Shown: positions 12,101-25,700 of the stretch, piece by piece
Position numbering within the stretch: position 1 is the stretch's first letter
Layout: each line of letters begins with the position of its first letter
Source of the DNA: Membranipora membranacea
Taxonomy: Eukaryota > Bryozoa > Gymnolaemata > Cheilostomatida > Membraniporidae
Reading direction: 5' to 3'
Assembly (NCBI GenBank): GCA_914767715.1
Contig: OU612070.1
Location: 10,061,501-10,125,500, forward strand
Length of the DNA: 64,000 nucleotides
The notes under the pieces: model-generated
Seen by the model: the letters and a program-made list of their open reading frames with translations, nothing else
Databases searched by the model: none
What the model was told of the DNA's origin: nothing
Made by a program: the position numbers and the translations under genes

Positions 12101-14734
12101 TGATTGTAGTTGTGTAACAATTGCTTACACACTTTTTGTGCAGCTATTTTTGATATGCTATTTTTGGGCCAAAATTCTGGTGATTTATTAGCGCAGCTTA
12201 AGATTATCCGCTATTAATTAGCAGATTGCATAGAAAGATGCTAATATTAGCTAATGAGTGGATTTTGCCAACATATTTCGTTTCTGAGTTGTCTATAAAC
12301 AGATAGAGTTATGCAGTTATGAAAATTGAATCAAGACAATCCTAAATATAGTGCATTGTGCTCTCAATTTCTTACTCCTAAAAAATACATTGTTGGCAGC
12401 TCTACATTTTCCAAGGTTGCTTTTAAGCAAAATATAATTCGGTCTCAATGATTGGGTTTTCAGCTCTGTGTGTCAATATGTTAGAAATTATATCAGTCCT
12501 CTTTATGTATGAATTTGAGCATTATTGAGCAATTTGGATATCGTCCAATGTGTTCTTCTACACAACAATATCAATTAGTGGGGGTTTGAAATTCAACCTA
12601 ACCTCATTATTACCGGTGGTTCTAACTTCTGCTTTGTAGAATTGGTTTGGCATTAACAAGCTCTGGACGTAATCCTGGGATGGAAGGTGGTGCATCAGTT
12701 ATCAATGTTGGTATAGCTAATTTGCCGGTCACTGCAAAGACAGACATCGCTAACAGGTAAGTTCTAAATAGCCTTAAATACCCCTGAGCAGAAAATATCA
12801 GTAAGAGTCGAGTTTAGCTATAGTAATAATTTTGCTATCCAAGCTAGGAGGCTGTATATTGTGAGGAGGGCGAGTAAATGTTAGCTAGTCATAATTTTCA
12901 CTGTTGTAAGCCTGTTCGAAACAGATCTAAGTCTTCCATTCATTGGCCTCAAGGACAATGGTCAGGTGCCCTGCTAGGTCAGTAAAAAAGGGCCCCAATT
13001 TGTGCGGTATTGGGTCGAAATGGGTAATCAATTAACCAGTCTGCCAACTCAAGGCAGCTAAATCAGAATGTTATACCAATTTATTCTCTACAGTGTTGTG
13101 TTTAGGCATTTAAAATAAAGTGCGCCTAATTTCTCACTCTATGGAATGAGTATTGTGAGACTTGGCTCAATAAGTGACTATGGATTCCGCAGGTCATGTT
13201 TCGAAATCATGCTTTGAACAAAAATTCTACCTCTTGTCAATGTGAAATGCGCTGCCATTGTAAGGTGAGCTCACACGTTCCAAAAAGTCACATGTCTTAA
13301 TTGGTGTCAAGTAGTGGGAGTGACAGAGTAAATTTTTGCAGGTGACAACCAAAGGTCACTTTCATTCATACAATCAGTATGATGAATCAGGTTTATGCAC
13401 TTACAAAGAACTAAATAAATGAAATATGTGTAAAATGTAGATGGACCAATTTGTCAATTATTTTCATGTTCAAATATTTCTGTGACTTACGTCAGCGTCT
13501 TCTGAAGATGATGCCGCTCTGCACATTCAATAAAGTTCTATCAATGGAAGTTGAGGAAATAATTTGGGTGTTTCTCCTTATTTAATGTTTATTGCCCTCG
13601 CGAAGTGCAAGATAGACCTTCCACTATTTAAGACGCCCAATTTTTTTACGGACAATCAAGTTTTCACATCTATTTATTTGGTTTGTGCATAAACATTTTC
13701 ATTTGTTGCAAAGCGATCCATATGGCAAGACAATGAATTGACGTCAATGGATTTTTTCAACCTTCCTATATACAGACCCAAAGGTGTGGTCTAAACACTG
13801 ATTATCGAAACTTAATTGTGATAAAAATCTGAAGTTAAGCCACATACCATAAAAATTCCCAGGGCAATATATCGTGAGGCTGCCACAAAATGGTGCAGGT
13901 ACTTTTAATATTCGTTTAGTAAGTTTACATTTGTGTGGGTGAAAATGTGCTGGATTATAAATGACAAGCAAACATATGGTAGATATTTGGATGCTGAGAC
14001 CTAAGACTGACAGCCATTATAGTTTGTAGAGTTGAAACCATACCTGCACTAGCAAAAGTTCCAACTATAGTTACAATGTTAAACATTTTTGAATGTTACT
14101 ATTTGCAAGGTTGCTGGCGGTAAGAGAAATATACAAGTCATGCTGGTTTTCCCGGTATTTGCCTAATGGCTACCAGGACTCCCACTCACTCTTATTCAAA
14201 GTCATCAACACACTACTACCGAATAATACACACCATCACAGCTGAGTCGCCTAGTCTGCAATCTTACTACATCACTCCAGAGCTGGAAATTATTTAATGC
14301 ATTCTTACAATCACAAAACCTCGGGATATATAAGAATATGAGAATTGTTTAGATTACCATGGCTGCTTACTTTGTGATAGTATGTTCCAGTGTAGGCTGG
14401 CTGATCTGTTTATAAGATCCTTCCCACTAAAATCTCTTTATTTTCTTTAGTACATATTTATCTTTTCTTTTTCCTGTGTTTTTGTGGTATTGATATTTAC
14501 AACATTCAATCATATATGATAATATTAGATTTTGTTTCTCGGTTTGTTGGTAGAGAGCAGCAGTCTGACTTATGATCATGTTATGGTGTGTCTTCCTTGC
14601 TGTGGCATAACTGTTTCTACCATTGCAAATTTCACTATATTTATTTTAGACTTCAAGCCAGCGGTATTTATTTTGTTAGCCTGTTGTGGTTGAATCAGTC
14701 AAGGAGCAACCTCAATCCTAGTGTTGCCCTGTAA
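173..14734 (+). CDS. Glycoside hydrolase family 20-like protein, 5'-partial, 11 exons
   Basis: Exons: 173-319, 3593-3794, 4171-4217, 4677-4718, 6874-7060, 7803-7938, 9156-9206, 9619-9725, 11063-11187, 12640-12756, 14650-14734. All junctions are GT-AG with matching phases and leave 414 residues before TAA. The 5' part lies outside the window. Recognised by segments typical of bacterial-type GH20-like (beta-N-acetylhexosaminidase) barrels: FDRFCQQRFVTLVP, TSKINVG, LPSNMTLMSYGY, YYVCPGTSAWNS, DAALANIRNA, then CDWSGKGH. Active relatives cleave terminal N-acetylhexosamine and have an Asp-Glu pair right after the strand ending N-[VI]-G. Here that strand is followed by Pro-Arg-Leu, so catalysis is doubtful. 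The last exon encodes a short family-like tail ending LNPSVAL. The tail-to-tail neighbour is the FMO gene, 0.8 kb away. Fold assignment is fairly sure, enzymatic activity is not. Large introns hold repeats listed separately. Confidence 0.8.
365..456 (+). repeat. TTAGCTAG-rich dispersed repeat, copy 1
   Basis: AT-rich segment with several GCTAG/CTAGC motifs, a GGTGAC box, GGCTAGCACAAATTT, and an end GAGGGTGAGTAAATGTTAGC. The same order of motifs recurs at 12810-12888, 45300-45385 and, reversed, at 30440-30560 and 57695-57830. It lies in an intron and has no coding potential. Confidence 0.6.
2731..2994. mobile_element. Foldback (inverted-repeat) element, about 265 bp
   Basis: The left end reads ATTCTATGGTGTTTCATTTC and the right end, reverse-complemented, reads ATTCTAGTACATGGTGTTTC and continues ATTTCATGATTG. 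A second inner pair, GTTGCAAACTGATGAGTA and TACTCAGCAGTTTGCAAC, is also inverted. The arms are imperfect over about 60 bases. There is no open reading frame and I found no clear target duplication. This is consistent with a MITE-like non-autonomous DNA transposon in an intron of the GH20-like gene. Confidence 0.6.
4719..6873 (+). other. Intron of the GH20-like gene (2.2 kb)
   Basis: It separates the exon ending CPGTSAWN-AG from the exon starting C-TTGGCAGG; joining restores Ser. Nothing recognisable as a gene or RNA was seen inside. Confidence 0.6.
7939..9155 (+). other. Intron of the GH20-like gene (1.2 kb)
   Basis: Phase-1 intron between the exon ending in a split Ala codon and the short 51-base exon at 9156-9206. 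No structure stands out beyond AT-rich sequence. Confidence 0.5.
10154..10172. repeat. Poly-C tract, 19 bases
   Basis: Uninterrupted run of 19 C in an intron of the GH20-like gene. It is the longest of eight C or G runs of nine bases or more in the window. The exact length may be affected by sequencing. Confidence 0.8.
11301..11359 (+). repeat. 25-bp tandem repeat, about 2.3 copies
   Basis: Units begin CAGCTGAACACAGAACAT and CAGCAGAGCACAGAACAT, each 25 bases long, with a third partial copy. It lies in the GH20-like intron after exon 9. Confidence 0.7.
12810..12888 (+). repeat. TTAGCTAG-rich dispersed repeat, copy 2
   Basis: Starts GAGTTTAGCTATAGTAATAA and ends with GAGGGCGAGTAAATGTTAGC, closely matching the right end of the copy at 365-456. 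It lies in the last intron of the GH20-like gene (12757-14649). The remaining 1.8 kb of that intron shows nothing I could recognise. Confidence 0.55.
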
Positions 14735-15525
14735 ACGCTTAGGTTTTTTCAAACATAGAAATGAGCAACCTTGCATTTGTGTACCAATACCTTTTCTTTT
14801 ACTGTGAATCATACTGCAACATAATTTGTTTCTGTTTTCTCCATCATTGAGATTTAGTTAACAACATTCTCGATAATAAAAGGGTCTATCACCTTAATAA
14901 ACGATTTTATGTTTGCAAATATCGTTTAATGGCAGATTGTCAATAATTAGAGATAGGACACTTTTGAATAAATAAAATGTTGATGTATTTACTAAGTAGA
15001 ATAATAAATTAATTTCAGACGAATATCTTGTGGGAATAAAAATTAGAGGTTGATGAGTGACCATGATTTATGGTCTTTGATGAAAGAATAAATCTTCAAT
15101 ATTACATACGGGTGCACCATTGGATGCCCTACTGTAAATTGTAAAAAAAAACGTTAGCATCTATGCATTTTAGCCCAAATGAATGAGATTAGTTACCAAC
15201 TGTCATGAAAAATAAGTTAGTTGTAGTAAGAAAAAATAAAATGATATGGCACACAAGCAGGACTTTAATCCCTAGTTGGTAGGCTAAAATAGGAAGTGAT
15301 ACTAGAGAACAATGCTGGCTCATACAAAACAATAAATAGAAACACAAGTTAAATAATTTACAGCATTTCTACAATTCAAATATAATATGTACACTTTGTT
15401 AAAGCAAAAATATATTAAAATGATGGATATATTTGGCAGACAGTTGTAGTTTAATTATCACAATATGAGAACCCTGGTACACTTGACAAAATTGGTTGTC
15501 CCAGTAACAATAGACCACAGGTGGT
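14735..15525. other. Tail-to-tail intergenic region, GH20-like / FMO
   Basis: 3' flank of two convergent genes. AATAAA-type polyadenylation hexamers for the left gene occur near 14875, 14897 and 14968. On the minus strand an ATTAAA (TTTAAT on plus) near 15450 could serve the FMO gene. No further gene was seen. Confidence 0.5.
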
Positions 15526-18500
15526 TCAAATTAGATGCATATGGGCAAGCAGGAAGGCAATGAATACAAAAGTGAGGGTGTAAAGTAGAACTTTGATAGA
15601 CATGAGTCTCTGCGACCAGGTAGCCGGGCTTTGCTTTGTTGACAGAACTTGAACTTTTCTTGTTTGCGAAGTTGCTTTAGTGATGTTTGTGAAAGTGTTT
15701 TCAATCATTCTCTTTGCCTGCTTAGGTTTGCTGTGAGGGCCATTTAGCCGGTACTGCGCTGGTACACATGGGCCAAAGAAGCAGCGAACAGCGAATAGTG
15801 GTTCTTCCCTGAACAGAGCGAACATATCAGGCTTTACGCCGATCTCTGAAGCAATGTCATCCATGACTGGAACCCAGTATGTCTAAAATAGGCAAAAGAG
15901 AGATATGAGATTGTATCACCAGAAACCATACTATCCATTAAAGTTGCCTATTAGAACAAAAAGGCACACCAGATTGTACAGATTATAAGGGTATTCCCCA
16001 GTGCGTCTCCACTAAAAAATCCTGTGAAATCGACAATTAAAACCCACACACTTGAGTTTTAAGTTCACATGTTGCAAAAAACGATGTGAGCCGGTACATA
16101 CAGGTAAATTGCAATAATAGGTATCATTCAGATTCAAAAATAACTGTGATGGTCTGTTAAGCAATTGGATATAAAACAGGACCTCTTATGAGACTATGGT
16201 ATGTCACTTCAAGTGTTGTGGGAGAGCATCAAATCTTTTTTTCAAGTTCTAACTACCTCTATCTTTGTAGCAATCATTTTGGCCAATTACGGTGTCAGAA
16301 ACATTTTTCACGGAAAAATGTGCTGGAGGTTGCAATTATAGGTGATTTGCTTGACCTTGATCATGATTTAGCATGGGATTAAGGTGTTAACACCCAGCGT
16401 TTACGTAATAATCTTGTCAAATGGAGCCAGTGACCGACCTACCTCAAGATTATCATGACGCTTGGTGTTGATGTAGTGACTGTGTGCTTCTGCCCAGCGA
16501 GACTCTACATACTCGTACATCTTGGCTGTAGATGGCAACGACTTTTTACCTGAAGGTTAGAGAAAGGAAAATAATAGACTACCAAGGTATCCACTGTTTC
16601 AAGACATGGAAAGAAAGTCAGGGTTAATGGCCAAACAGACACCAAGCTATGTTATTCAGTAGTCTTAACCTTTGCTGGAATATAACCTTTTTCCTTCTTT
16701 GATGAATAGCAAATGGACTTCGGTTGTATAATACTGTTAGCACCAGAGCAAGGAGATTTCGTTAACTATTTAGTGACAACCAACCTGAGATAACTCTGGC
16801 GTACCATCTGGCCTGGAGCTCCGCAATGGGCATAACTGCACCGATGGCCTGCACAAGACCGATGAAGGCCAGAGACTCCGGCCTATCCAAATGAGGTAGG
16901 AATGTAAACTTATATGTGTTTATGTCCTGCGATCCATTATACACTATCTGCAAAGGAATAAAAATAAATTCAGATGGTGGAGAAATGTGTACTCAATATA
17001 TTCTAAAATGAAATTCTAAAGCTAAATACACAGCTCCACTTCCATTGCCACAACTGCAAGTTATATCTGATGGAAGGAACTAATTCTTTTTGAAGATAGT
17101 TAAATTCCAATTCCCATCCAGTAATTATCTTATATCAACATGACTCGTCAGTCCGATAACTAGGAAGCCAAGGTCTAGCAATGTACGTCAAACCTGACAA
17201 GGCTTCCAAAAATTATATGAGGATCAGCTAATTGCAAATAGATATCAAGATCTGGTGGGTTTAAAGGGCAACCAAGGTTTCAAACATCTTCTCATTGATG
17301 GCCATTGATTAATAGCAGATTGCACCTTCTGCTTGGGGAAAAAGACAAAATATAATTCGGATGATTATTCAGCCAGAATTCTTGTGAAACATTTCTTCCA
17401 TCAGGCACTCAAACTCAGCTAAAAGAGAATACCACATAGCAGTTTCCTGTTCCTGTTATTATTTAGCCTGTGCTCTATAATTATTACAGCAAAGTCTTGG
17501 AACCTCCCCTAAACTGAAGTGTTACCCAGCTTAGAGTCAGCAACTACTTTGAGTTTTGCATCGTGTAATGCACAAAGCTGATGCTGCCCAGCACATTATT
17601 TGCTACCCATTAATGCATTGCTGCGAAACCTTGGTTGCCCTTTAAAGTTGAACAACAATTTACGATATAAAAATTGAAACTTGATCGAAGCTTTACCTTG
17701 TCATCGAGGAAGGGAAATTTGTAGTCATATCCTGTTGCCATTACTACGGTATCGAAATCCTCAAAATGGCCGTCGTCAAACACTGCTCCGTCGCTGGTCA
17801 AGTGGGTGATAGTGGGACGCATTCTGATGTAACCGGACATGATTCTTAGAGTGATGTAGTCATGGATTGTCGGATGGGCTTCTAGGCCTCTATAAAAGAA
17901 AATTAAGAACATGCAGTCATTATCACTGTCATTATTATTACTTTGTTTCAAATTATTCCTGGAAACTCACAGTTATCGCAACCTGACTCGAGTTTAAGGC
18001 CATTAATAGTTCAAAGTCACAATTCTCATGTTATGTTGCTAGAAATCAGATCTTTCAAGTTTCTAAGAAATCATTGCTGATTTTCTTGAGCAACAAGTTG
18101 TTTGGTGAATGTACTTTGTTCAGGTGCAGTTTTGGCAACAACATTCTAGTGATGATAAGTTAATATGAAGATTTTAATTTCAACACACTTATTAACGTTA
18201 TGAAGTGCCTTTGTTTGGCTCATCATTTCGCTGCTGATTTGTTTTGTTGTTTTCTTTTTAAAACTCTTGCTTTTGGCTGATATTAAGTGATTCACAGTGG
18301 AGTAAACATATTGATTACAATTAGCAGTCATTGTTTCCTTTTTGAATGTGCATGTTTATGATACTAGAGAGGCATATGGCACAGAGCGAAGCAAAATGGA
18401 GAAAGTGACTAAGTGATGAAACTTTTTGCAGTCATTGTCTTTGTCTAGTTTTAAATTGTACTGTTGTGCTCTGGACATTTCATGCAAGAACCTTTACTTG

Positions 18501-19864
18501 TAGTTATGCTCTCTCTGATATGAATAACATGATTTTTACCTGTGGGAAGCTTTAAGGCCATATGTTTCTCCACTGTATTTGAAGTCAGCCATCAGTTCCA
18601 CCATCCATTGGAGAATACCCCTTGGCATGCCCATCATGAATCTGGTGTTAGCCAGGAAATCTGCTGGTAGCCCTCCAGGGAAAAACCGTGAGAAGATCCA
18701 TGTTCCTCTTCTTGTGCTTACATCAACCTGAGAATTAGACAGTCATATTGTTGCCGCTGTTTGATCAATGGGATCCAGGGTATTTACCCAAACATTCATC
18801 ATCCATGACACCATCATTACAATTGTATTGTAATCATTTTTCATAATCAAAGTCAATAACCTAACTCATGACACAATAACTGGTCGCCTGTTGGCCATCA
18901 TTTTTTCACAATGCCAGTTTTCAGGCCTTGCAAGATAAAGCAAGCAATGATGAGATTTAAGCATTAGACCAATCTAGACTTACCTGTTTTGCTACGTAGC
19001 TTGCATCAGTTGCAATGTCTGCTGCGGAGTTACCCATACCTACAAAAAGTGAAGTGTGAGAATGAAATAAATCTGCAATGCTATCGAGCTTGTGAAAGCA
19101 GTGAATCGTCGCATTTACAAAATTCACATTTCTTTTGCATTTGGTCACAATAATAATCATCCTTGCCAATGGGTATGTTGCGGCTTAATAAAACCGTCTC
19201 AGACAAAAAGAAATGATGCTCCTAAGAAAATTGGTGCACAAAGATTTTGCTACTACCTACACTTACCTAAAACCAATACTTTTTTATCTTCAAACACAGA
19301 GTGTGATTTGTATTCTGAGGAGTGGATCACTTTGCCTTTGAATCTAGACATTCCCTCGATGGCTGGCCTGTGTGGGAATCTGTGATGTCCAGAACATACC
19401 ATCACCCCGTCATATACTTCTATAATCTCCTCTCCAGATGCCATATTCCTTGTGGTGACTTTCCAGCAGCCAGTGATTATGTGATCGTCTGTTTGAACAA
19501 CCGATACTACTTGAGTGTTAAACTTGATGTATTTAAGTAGATTGAAGTGACTAGCATACATTCTAAAGTATTCTAACACCTTGTTGTGTGGCATGAAGGG
19601 TGGAAAGTCTACTGGAATGGGAAAGTCTGAGAACGCCATCATCTCTTTGCTTGTGTTTATCGAGCACGATTTATAGACACTCGCGTTCATTGTGTCTTCC
19701 TTTCCTGGGGCTTTCTCAGAGTAATTCCATAGTCCACCTATGTCTCCTGACATTTCGAAGCACACTGGCCTCAGCCCTTCATCAATGCAACATTTAATTG
19801 AAGTTAGCCCAGAAGATCCTGCTCCTATAATGGCTACTCTTTTGTTTATCGTTATGTCTTCCAT
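15526..19864 (-). CDS. Flavin-containing monooxygenase (FMO), complete, 7 exons
   Basis: Exons in coding order: 19864-19267, 19039-18984, 18727-18540, 17889-17697, 16947-16785, 16549-16443, 15882-15526. Joined they give 553 residues, as in vertebrate FMOs. FMOs use NADPH, FAD and oxygen to oxygenate nucleophilic N or S atoms at the ER membrane. Motifs: FAD-binding G14-x-G16-x2-G19, the FMO signature F175-x-G177-x3-H181-x3-Y185, NADPH-binding G200-M-G202-N-S-A (split by intron 1), and A332-T-G-Y335. The last 20 residues are strongly hydrophobic, matching the C-terminal ER anchor of the family. The start is the first ATG 3 bases after an AG acceptor, implying a 5'UTR intron; a candidate donor AAAAAG|GTATGT lies near 20070. 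It diverges head-to-head from the JKAMP gene 2.9 kb away. Subfamily was not assigned. Confidence 0.93.
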
Positions 19865-22716
19865 TTCCTGAAATATCAGATAATAATATTGTACCAGAAA
19901 ATCGAATTGGGAAAAAAATGTTTGGATCACATAAAACTAACATGAAGCTACCAGAAAAACAGATAATATTTCCTACATATGTAATGTATTAATAACTGTA
20001 GACGATAGACATAGTTTATTGTGCATAAAGCCAATACTGTTGGCAAACGGTGACCACCAAATGTACATACCTTTTTATTTTATCTTTCAGCTTCGTTGAG
20101 TTATTTATTACAAATAATTATGTAGTGCAGTTGAGAACAACTTCAAGTTTAGGTTGCTTGTTCCTCCTCGAAGAATTAATAGACTGATTGTAAATGCTAT
20201 TTGTGTATTCTTTATTTATACTGGTTGAAGTTCCGGACCAGATAGATCTTCATTTAATAACTGAATGATAAGTGATATCACTATTCTATAAGCAGTTTTT
20301 ATCGACCATGCCTCATGTCGCTCCACAGTATAACTAGCTCCTCCCACATTAACAACTTGTTACATCACAAAAAAACGTGAACTGTCAATACCCTATGTAT
20401 GTATATTATCACGCATCTGCACGTGCTATAAATACTACTGTTCATATCAGCCGCAGTCAACCATATTGGAGATCATAACATAAGAGTGTAAAAGGGCAAA
20501 TGCAGATTATGCACACGTGCAAACATTCTCAAAAAGATGTTTTGACTGAGAGGAGTCTACTCCAATAACAATGGAGTGGAGAAAATGCATTTGGACAACA
20601 ACTCCGTCATCAAACAAAATGAATTATGTGTGTTTTTTTGTAGCTCATATTTGGTAGGCTGATCACTTTGTACAGTGCTTGAGTTTAGGATCAAAAGTTT
20701 TGAACTACAGGGTATCAAATAAACTGAATGATTTTTGGAGTTGTTATTTTCTTCTCAAACAACTTTGCTGGAGGGTCATTTGGTTCGAGAAGCCACAAAA
20801 AATTTATTTAAGGATTTAAGGGATGTTTTAGTAATTTATGATTTCACCATTTCATTGGATTACACTTGGTTTAAGGTTAAACAGACCTGAATCGGATGAA
20901 GAGTTCTTCATGTCACTCCAGTACATCTCTCAAGATAATATTAACTCCTAAATTTATACCACTGATAGTTCAAGAACGACTTCCGCTGCTTGGAACGAAC
21001 CTGGATTGAATAAACAAATTTTCTTTTATCACCAGAAGAAATTTTCGACCCCTGGCAGACTTAACCAGGTCCAGTACGCCAAGACATTTTTGCGAGCAGG
21101 CAATCCAATCTGATATTTCTTTATACCCGACTTTTACTTTGCCTTTCTTTAATAGACTTTTATTCATCGGTGATGTTAGTTCGGGTTGATAAAACCTCAA
21201 ATTAGTCTTAATGTTCCACTAAATTCTCAGATCATGCCTAATCTTGCTTGCGTAAAGGACATAAACATCACATTTGCAAATAGTTTTATCCAACCCACCA
21301 TTCCTTATATTACTAGTATCCCTTTCCTGTTGAGTTTCGTGGTCGAGCTGTTGTACAGGTTAGAATGCGTATTGCGTACACACTCTTATTCTCCAATGTC
21401 TTAGTTGTCATGGTCGTCGAGAGTGCAACATACCTAAGACTTACCGAGTTCGTATACAGCTTAGCAGCTTTTGTTCAACTGTTAACAGATACCGATATTA
21501 AATTAGTCAAACATATTGATATACTCATAGTCAAGCAAAATGAAAATCAAGGTGTAAACAGCTACAGAGAATATTTTGATTGTTGGATCAGAGTGTAAGA
21601 TAGATTTAGATATATTATCTGTAGTCTCTCTGGTTAGACAATGACAACATTTTGCTAGCCAGCAGTCTAAAGTATTTTTGGTCTGGACATTGGCCCTCTT
21701 CATCTCTTACCCATGTCCAAACCAACATCATAAGGGACACTTCTGGTCACTGGAAACCTCACCCAAATTAATAAGTAGAGATTGAAATATTGCTGTCTGC
21801 AACCAATTGGTTACAATTTAATATTTAGTATTTTTTGCAAGAACCACAGCTATACCTATTCTAATCCTGTGTGGACAGAAACTCAAGAGAGGACAACACC
21901 GTCTTCCATCAACTAGCTGTATGGTGCTTAGGCTAATGAATGTCAGCGTTTCAACTTCACACAGTTGTTCTTTTACTGATGAGAAAAGTTTTTCAGCAGA
22001 AAAGTCATCTTGAACTTTTTCAGAACTCCAACCCTTCTCTTTAAGATCATATTGTCATCACATAATATACATCCATCCAGACATACTTCCAGTATGCACT
22101 ATTTTAGTAAGAAATGATAGGGATGATCCCCTATTACTTATTGGTTTTAGTATGTAAGCAAGGAGCTGTTACTCCTTGATGTAAGACACCACACAAATAA
22201 ATAGCAACAAGACAACATTCACAGTGACAATGGGAAGTCATTCCATACAATTCATACATACTAGCTAGTAGTTGTAGTCAAGTACTATACTTTGCATTGC
22301 TGCTGCTAATGTTTTTCGCCTAACAGGGATTCCTGGGTGCAGGGAGAATGGAATTCTCCCTGCTGGGTGGGTGGGTGATTGATACAACTCTTTAGCCAAC
22401 CTTATCAAGTCAACTTAGTCTTATTTATTAAGGAGCTTGCAAAAGCCTGCATTGTGACTGACCCTGTGCTGTTCATCATATCATATCCATGAGTTTGTAA
22501 TACAGTTTATCATCTCCTTGTTCATTCCCTTCGACAGAGACAGATCAATGAGTTGATCATGTGTACAAGGTGCCCGTAATCATTGGATTAGGAAATTGAT
22601 AGGTGCAGCACATTTTTAACTCATACGGAATGCAAGCCGATGCACCAATTACAGAGCCATGCTTTGTAGAGCAACTCCACTGTTCTTAATTGTTATTGTA
22701 GCTTTTTTTGTTACAG
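19865..22716. other. Divergent intergenic region, FMO / JKAMP (2.9 kb)
   Basis: Both genes must be transcribed outwards from here, and each has an acceptor just before its ATG, so their non-coding first exons and promoters should lie in this stretch. No protein-coding exon was recognised. It holds a 10-bp-stem hairpin at 22340-22362 (CAGGGAGAAT, 3-base loop, ATTCTCCCTG) and a segment around 22150-22195 (TATGTAAGCAAGGAG ... CTCCTTGATGTAAG) that recurs near 43312-43365. Confidence 0.5.
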
Positions 22717-22738
22717 TCGAATGTGAGAAGACAGGACG

Positions 22739-25700
22739 ATGACTTACTCTGAGCCCCTCTGCCCGAGTTCGTACTGTGGTGTGGCAAGCTCTAATATCAC
22801 AGATATACTACAATGTGCCGTAAGTATTTTCTTGCTTGCATCATTGTGCTGTTAAGCAAGAAGTCATTTTATACCATATAAAAACTCACGTTTGTTTATA
22901 GTCTCAATACCCTGTGATACCGTGTGAGAAACCTAGATGTTTTTCGGTTTATTTGTTTCCGGTATCATCAGTATGGGCCTTCGGACTGTATATACTAGTG
23001 TGGCACAGGAGCATTCGAGGTCGGATGCCCTTCCTGACACCACCGTGATACGCCGGGAATCGAACACGGGAAAGACCCACGCCCTATCCATTGCACCATG
23101 GCCGCTCCCATATTTTATACCACATATATATATATATATATTGATGTATATATCGATGTATTTATTGTTTGGTTTCATTGCTGCTTATCTCCAATGTGAT
23201 CTTATATTATTGATGAGTTTTGTGGAAACAAGAAAGTCGTTGTAACTGTGAGTTGGTTTGGTTAGGTTAGTCACAACCTTTCATATTTCATGTATTTCAC
23301 ACTGAACACTCTCTACCCAAATAGGCTACAGGCCAGAAAGCCTCTTTTGCAAATTGATCGATATTAACTCTCTAGCTAAGACATAAAGCCTAATCCCAAT
23401 GTTATTATTGTGTCAGGCTTGCAAATGGGGATACAAGCCTGATGAGTTATCAGTATGTCGGCGATGTATGGAACCTCTACCTATGTATGATTGGTTCTAC
23501 CTTGGATTCATGGCTCTTTTGTCATTTGTTCTTCATTGTGTAGCTATAGATGTCAATACAAATCGTAAAAGGTGAGTAACCTACCATAGCCTAGCCCTAG
23601 ATGATAATTACTTTAATTTTATTGATAATTATGTTATAGAAGAGCAATCTAGGTATTTGTACAACAACAGTGATATATATAATTTTTTCTAAACACCTTT
23701 ATATTATTTATCAAAATATGGTGAATTTTATTATGAGGAGTTTATGTTCTAAGTCTGCTGTATGGCTAAGGGGATTTGAAACTTTTAAACGAACCTGCAA
23801 TTGTTTCAAAAATCACACCACCTTGGTCCACATGCAGGCCTACTGAATAGAAACTCAAGGGTTGAGATGGAACGATTAGAAACCAATATCGAGGTATCAT
23901 CTGATGGAATTAAATTTGGGGAGCAGATCAATGATGGATTTTCACTATGTTCCTGTAGGAATAAACAATCTTCATAGGGTCAAAACAATAAAATCTATAA
24001 TCTATGAAAAGAAAATTAAAAGCTTCCATTGCCAATATGTGATGGATGAATATTGTCTAAGCATCATGTTCTATAAACAACACGCCATGGTAATCATGAT
24101 ATCACTAAGAATACCACCCCTGCTAGCCCAAGATCCTATCATTGTCTGAGCTGTCGCTCTATGTTTTCAATATTGCATCCAAACTTTTGAGGAAAGCCTG
24201 GAAGAACTGGCTGTCTACTTCCTCACCATAATATTTATATCAGGGGGTAATTATCTCAATGTACAAAGGTATGCCAAATTTATCTCGTCTCCCGACTACG
24301 CTCGATTCGGAGTGTCCTCACGAGACCAGTTTATGAGATGTAGGCACATGCAATTATGTCATAAGTCCTCTCCACAGACTTGCTGCTTTGAGGATGCAAC
24401 ACCCCATGGACAGTTGCAAATCTTTGGGGCTTTACAGTACCTCCATTGTTTTTGGGATGTTTGTGTTAACTTTTGGTTAATTTTGGAATTTCCATTGAAT
24501 ATTAGGTCATTTAGCAGATATATTTGAACCACTTTGGGCCCAAAAATAGACTCCGTGGGCTTACTTTCAATGTTTGATGACGTGTGTTTTAATATGACGT
24601 CTGCCTTGTACCTTTGTTGACCAATTTCATGAATGGAGTTTTCTCTCTATAATAAGAATTAAATGGGTGATAGCCCAATTGTCTGATTCCCTCGGGAATT
24701 GTCAACTTTGGGCTCCACGTTTATTTCTGTATTTGTATCCCTATGTGCATACTTTAGCAACAATAATTGAAATATACTATGAAGTGATTTAGAAAGGTAT
24801 GTCAACTTGACCTATCAGGCACATCAATGACATTTAATATTATGACTATGGAAAATAATTGTTACCATTCTCATGAATGAGATAATGGCCGTAAATGAGT
24901 TTTTTCCATTAATTCACTGACACTTATTGACACTGAGGTTGTCAGTGGTTGCTGCGAGTCAATATTGGTTCAGAAAAGGAAGAAAATTTCCTCTCGCGTG
25001 CGACTTATCCCTCGGACGACATTTTGAGGTGCACCACTTGCGGCCTACGTGTAGGCCCTAGGTGTATTAAATTAGCCGGTGATTGAAGTTCAGGAGATTT
25101 GCTCCTTTTTATTAAAATGATTCAAGAATGATTCGACGGAATCAGCAGAGGAAGAGCTTTGTCCAGTCTGTGGCTAAATAATCCTCTTTGACCGATTTCA
25201 TCAGGTAATTCTTGGATGAGGGGGGGGGGGGAGGGGGGAATTGTGGAATGTCACCTGTCGGACAAATCTTTATGGATTGAGGAAAAATCTTTCCATGACA
25301 CAAAGCCAAAAAGAATTAGGATAGTTGTATAAGCAAATTCATAAGACATCATGGGTGGGAGGGGGCAGGGGAGGTATTTTGCGTTTTAGCCCAGTTACTG
25401 GTTCACTATTGGGAATAAGGCTATAGCAAGGTAAATTGATAATACTATTACTTGCATAACAATCTATCTTCTCATCCCACTTAGATGTAGAGGATTATGG
25501 TAATAACTGGTACAAATAATGACTGAATAATTCCCAAGGTATTGAGGTGTCAAATCCTGGAGCTTTCAATCACGGCTAATTGATTACACCTACATAAAGG
25601 TCGTTGGAGGAACAGCTGAAGATATTGGTCTAGGGATAAGTCACATACAACTTAAGCTGTCTGTCTCGAATAAAATAAATAAAATTATGTATATCGTTAA

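Noticed and set aside
23040-23110. Possible functional tRNA gene on the minus strand
   Set aside because: A and B boxes are present, but the stems do not close and a SINE body and A-rich tail follow directly.
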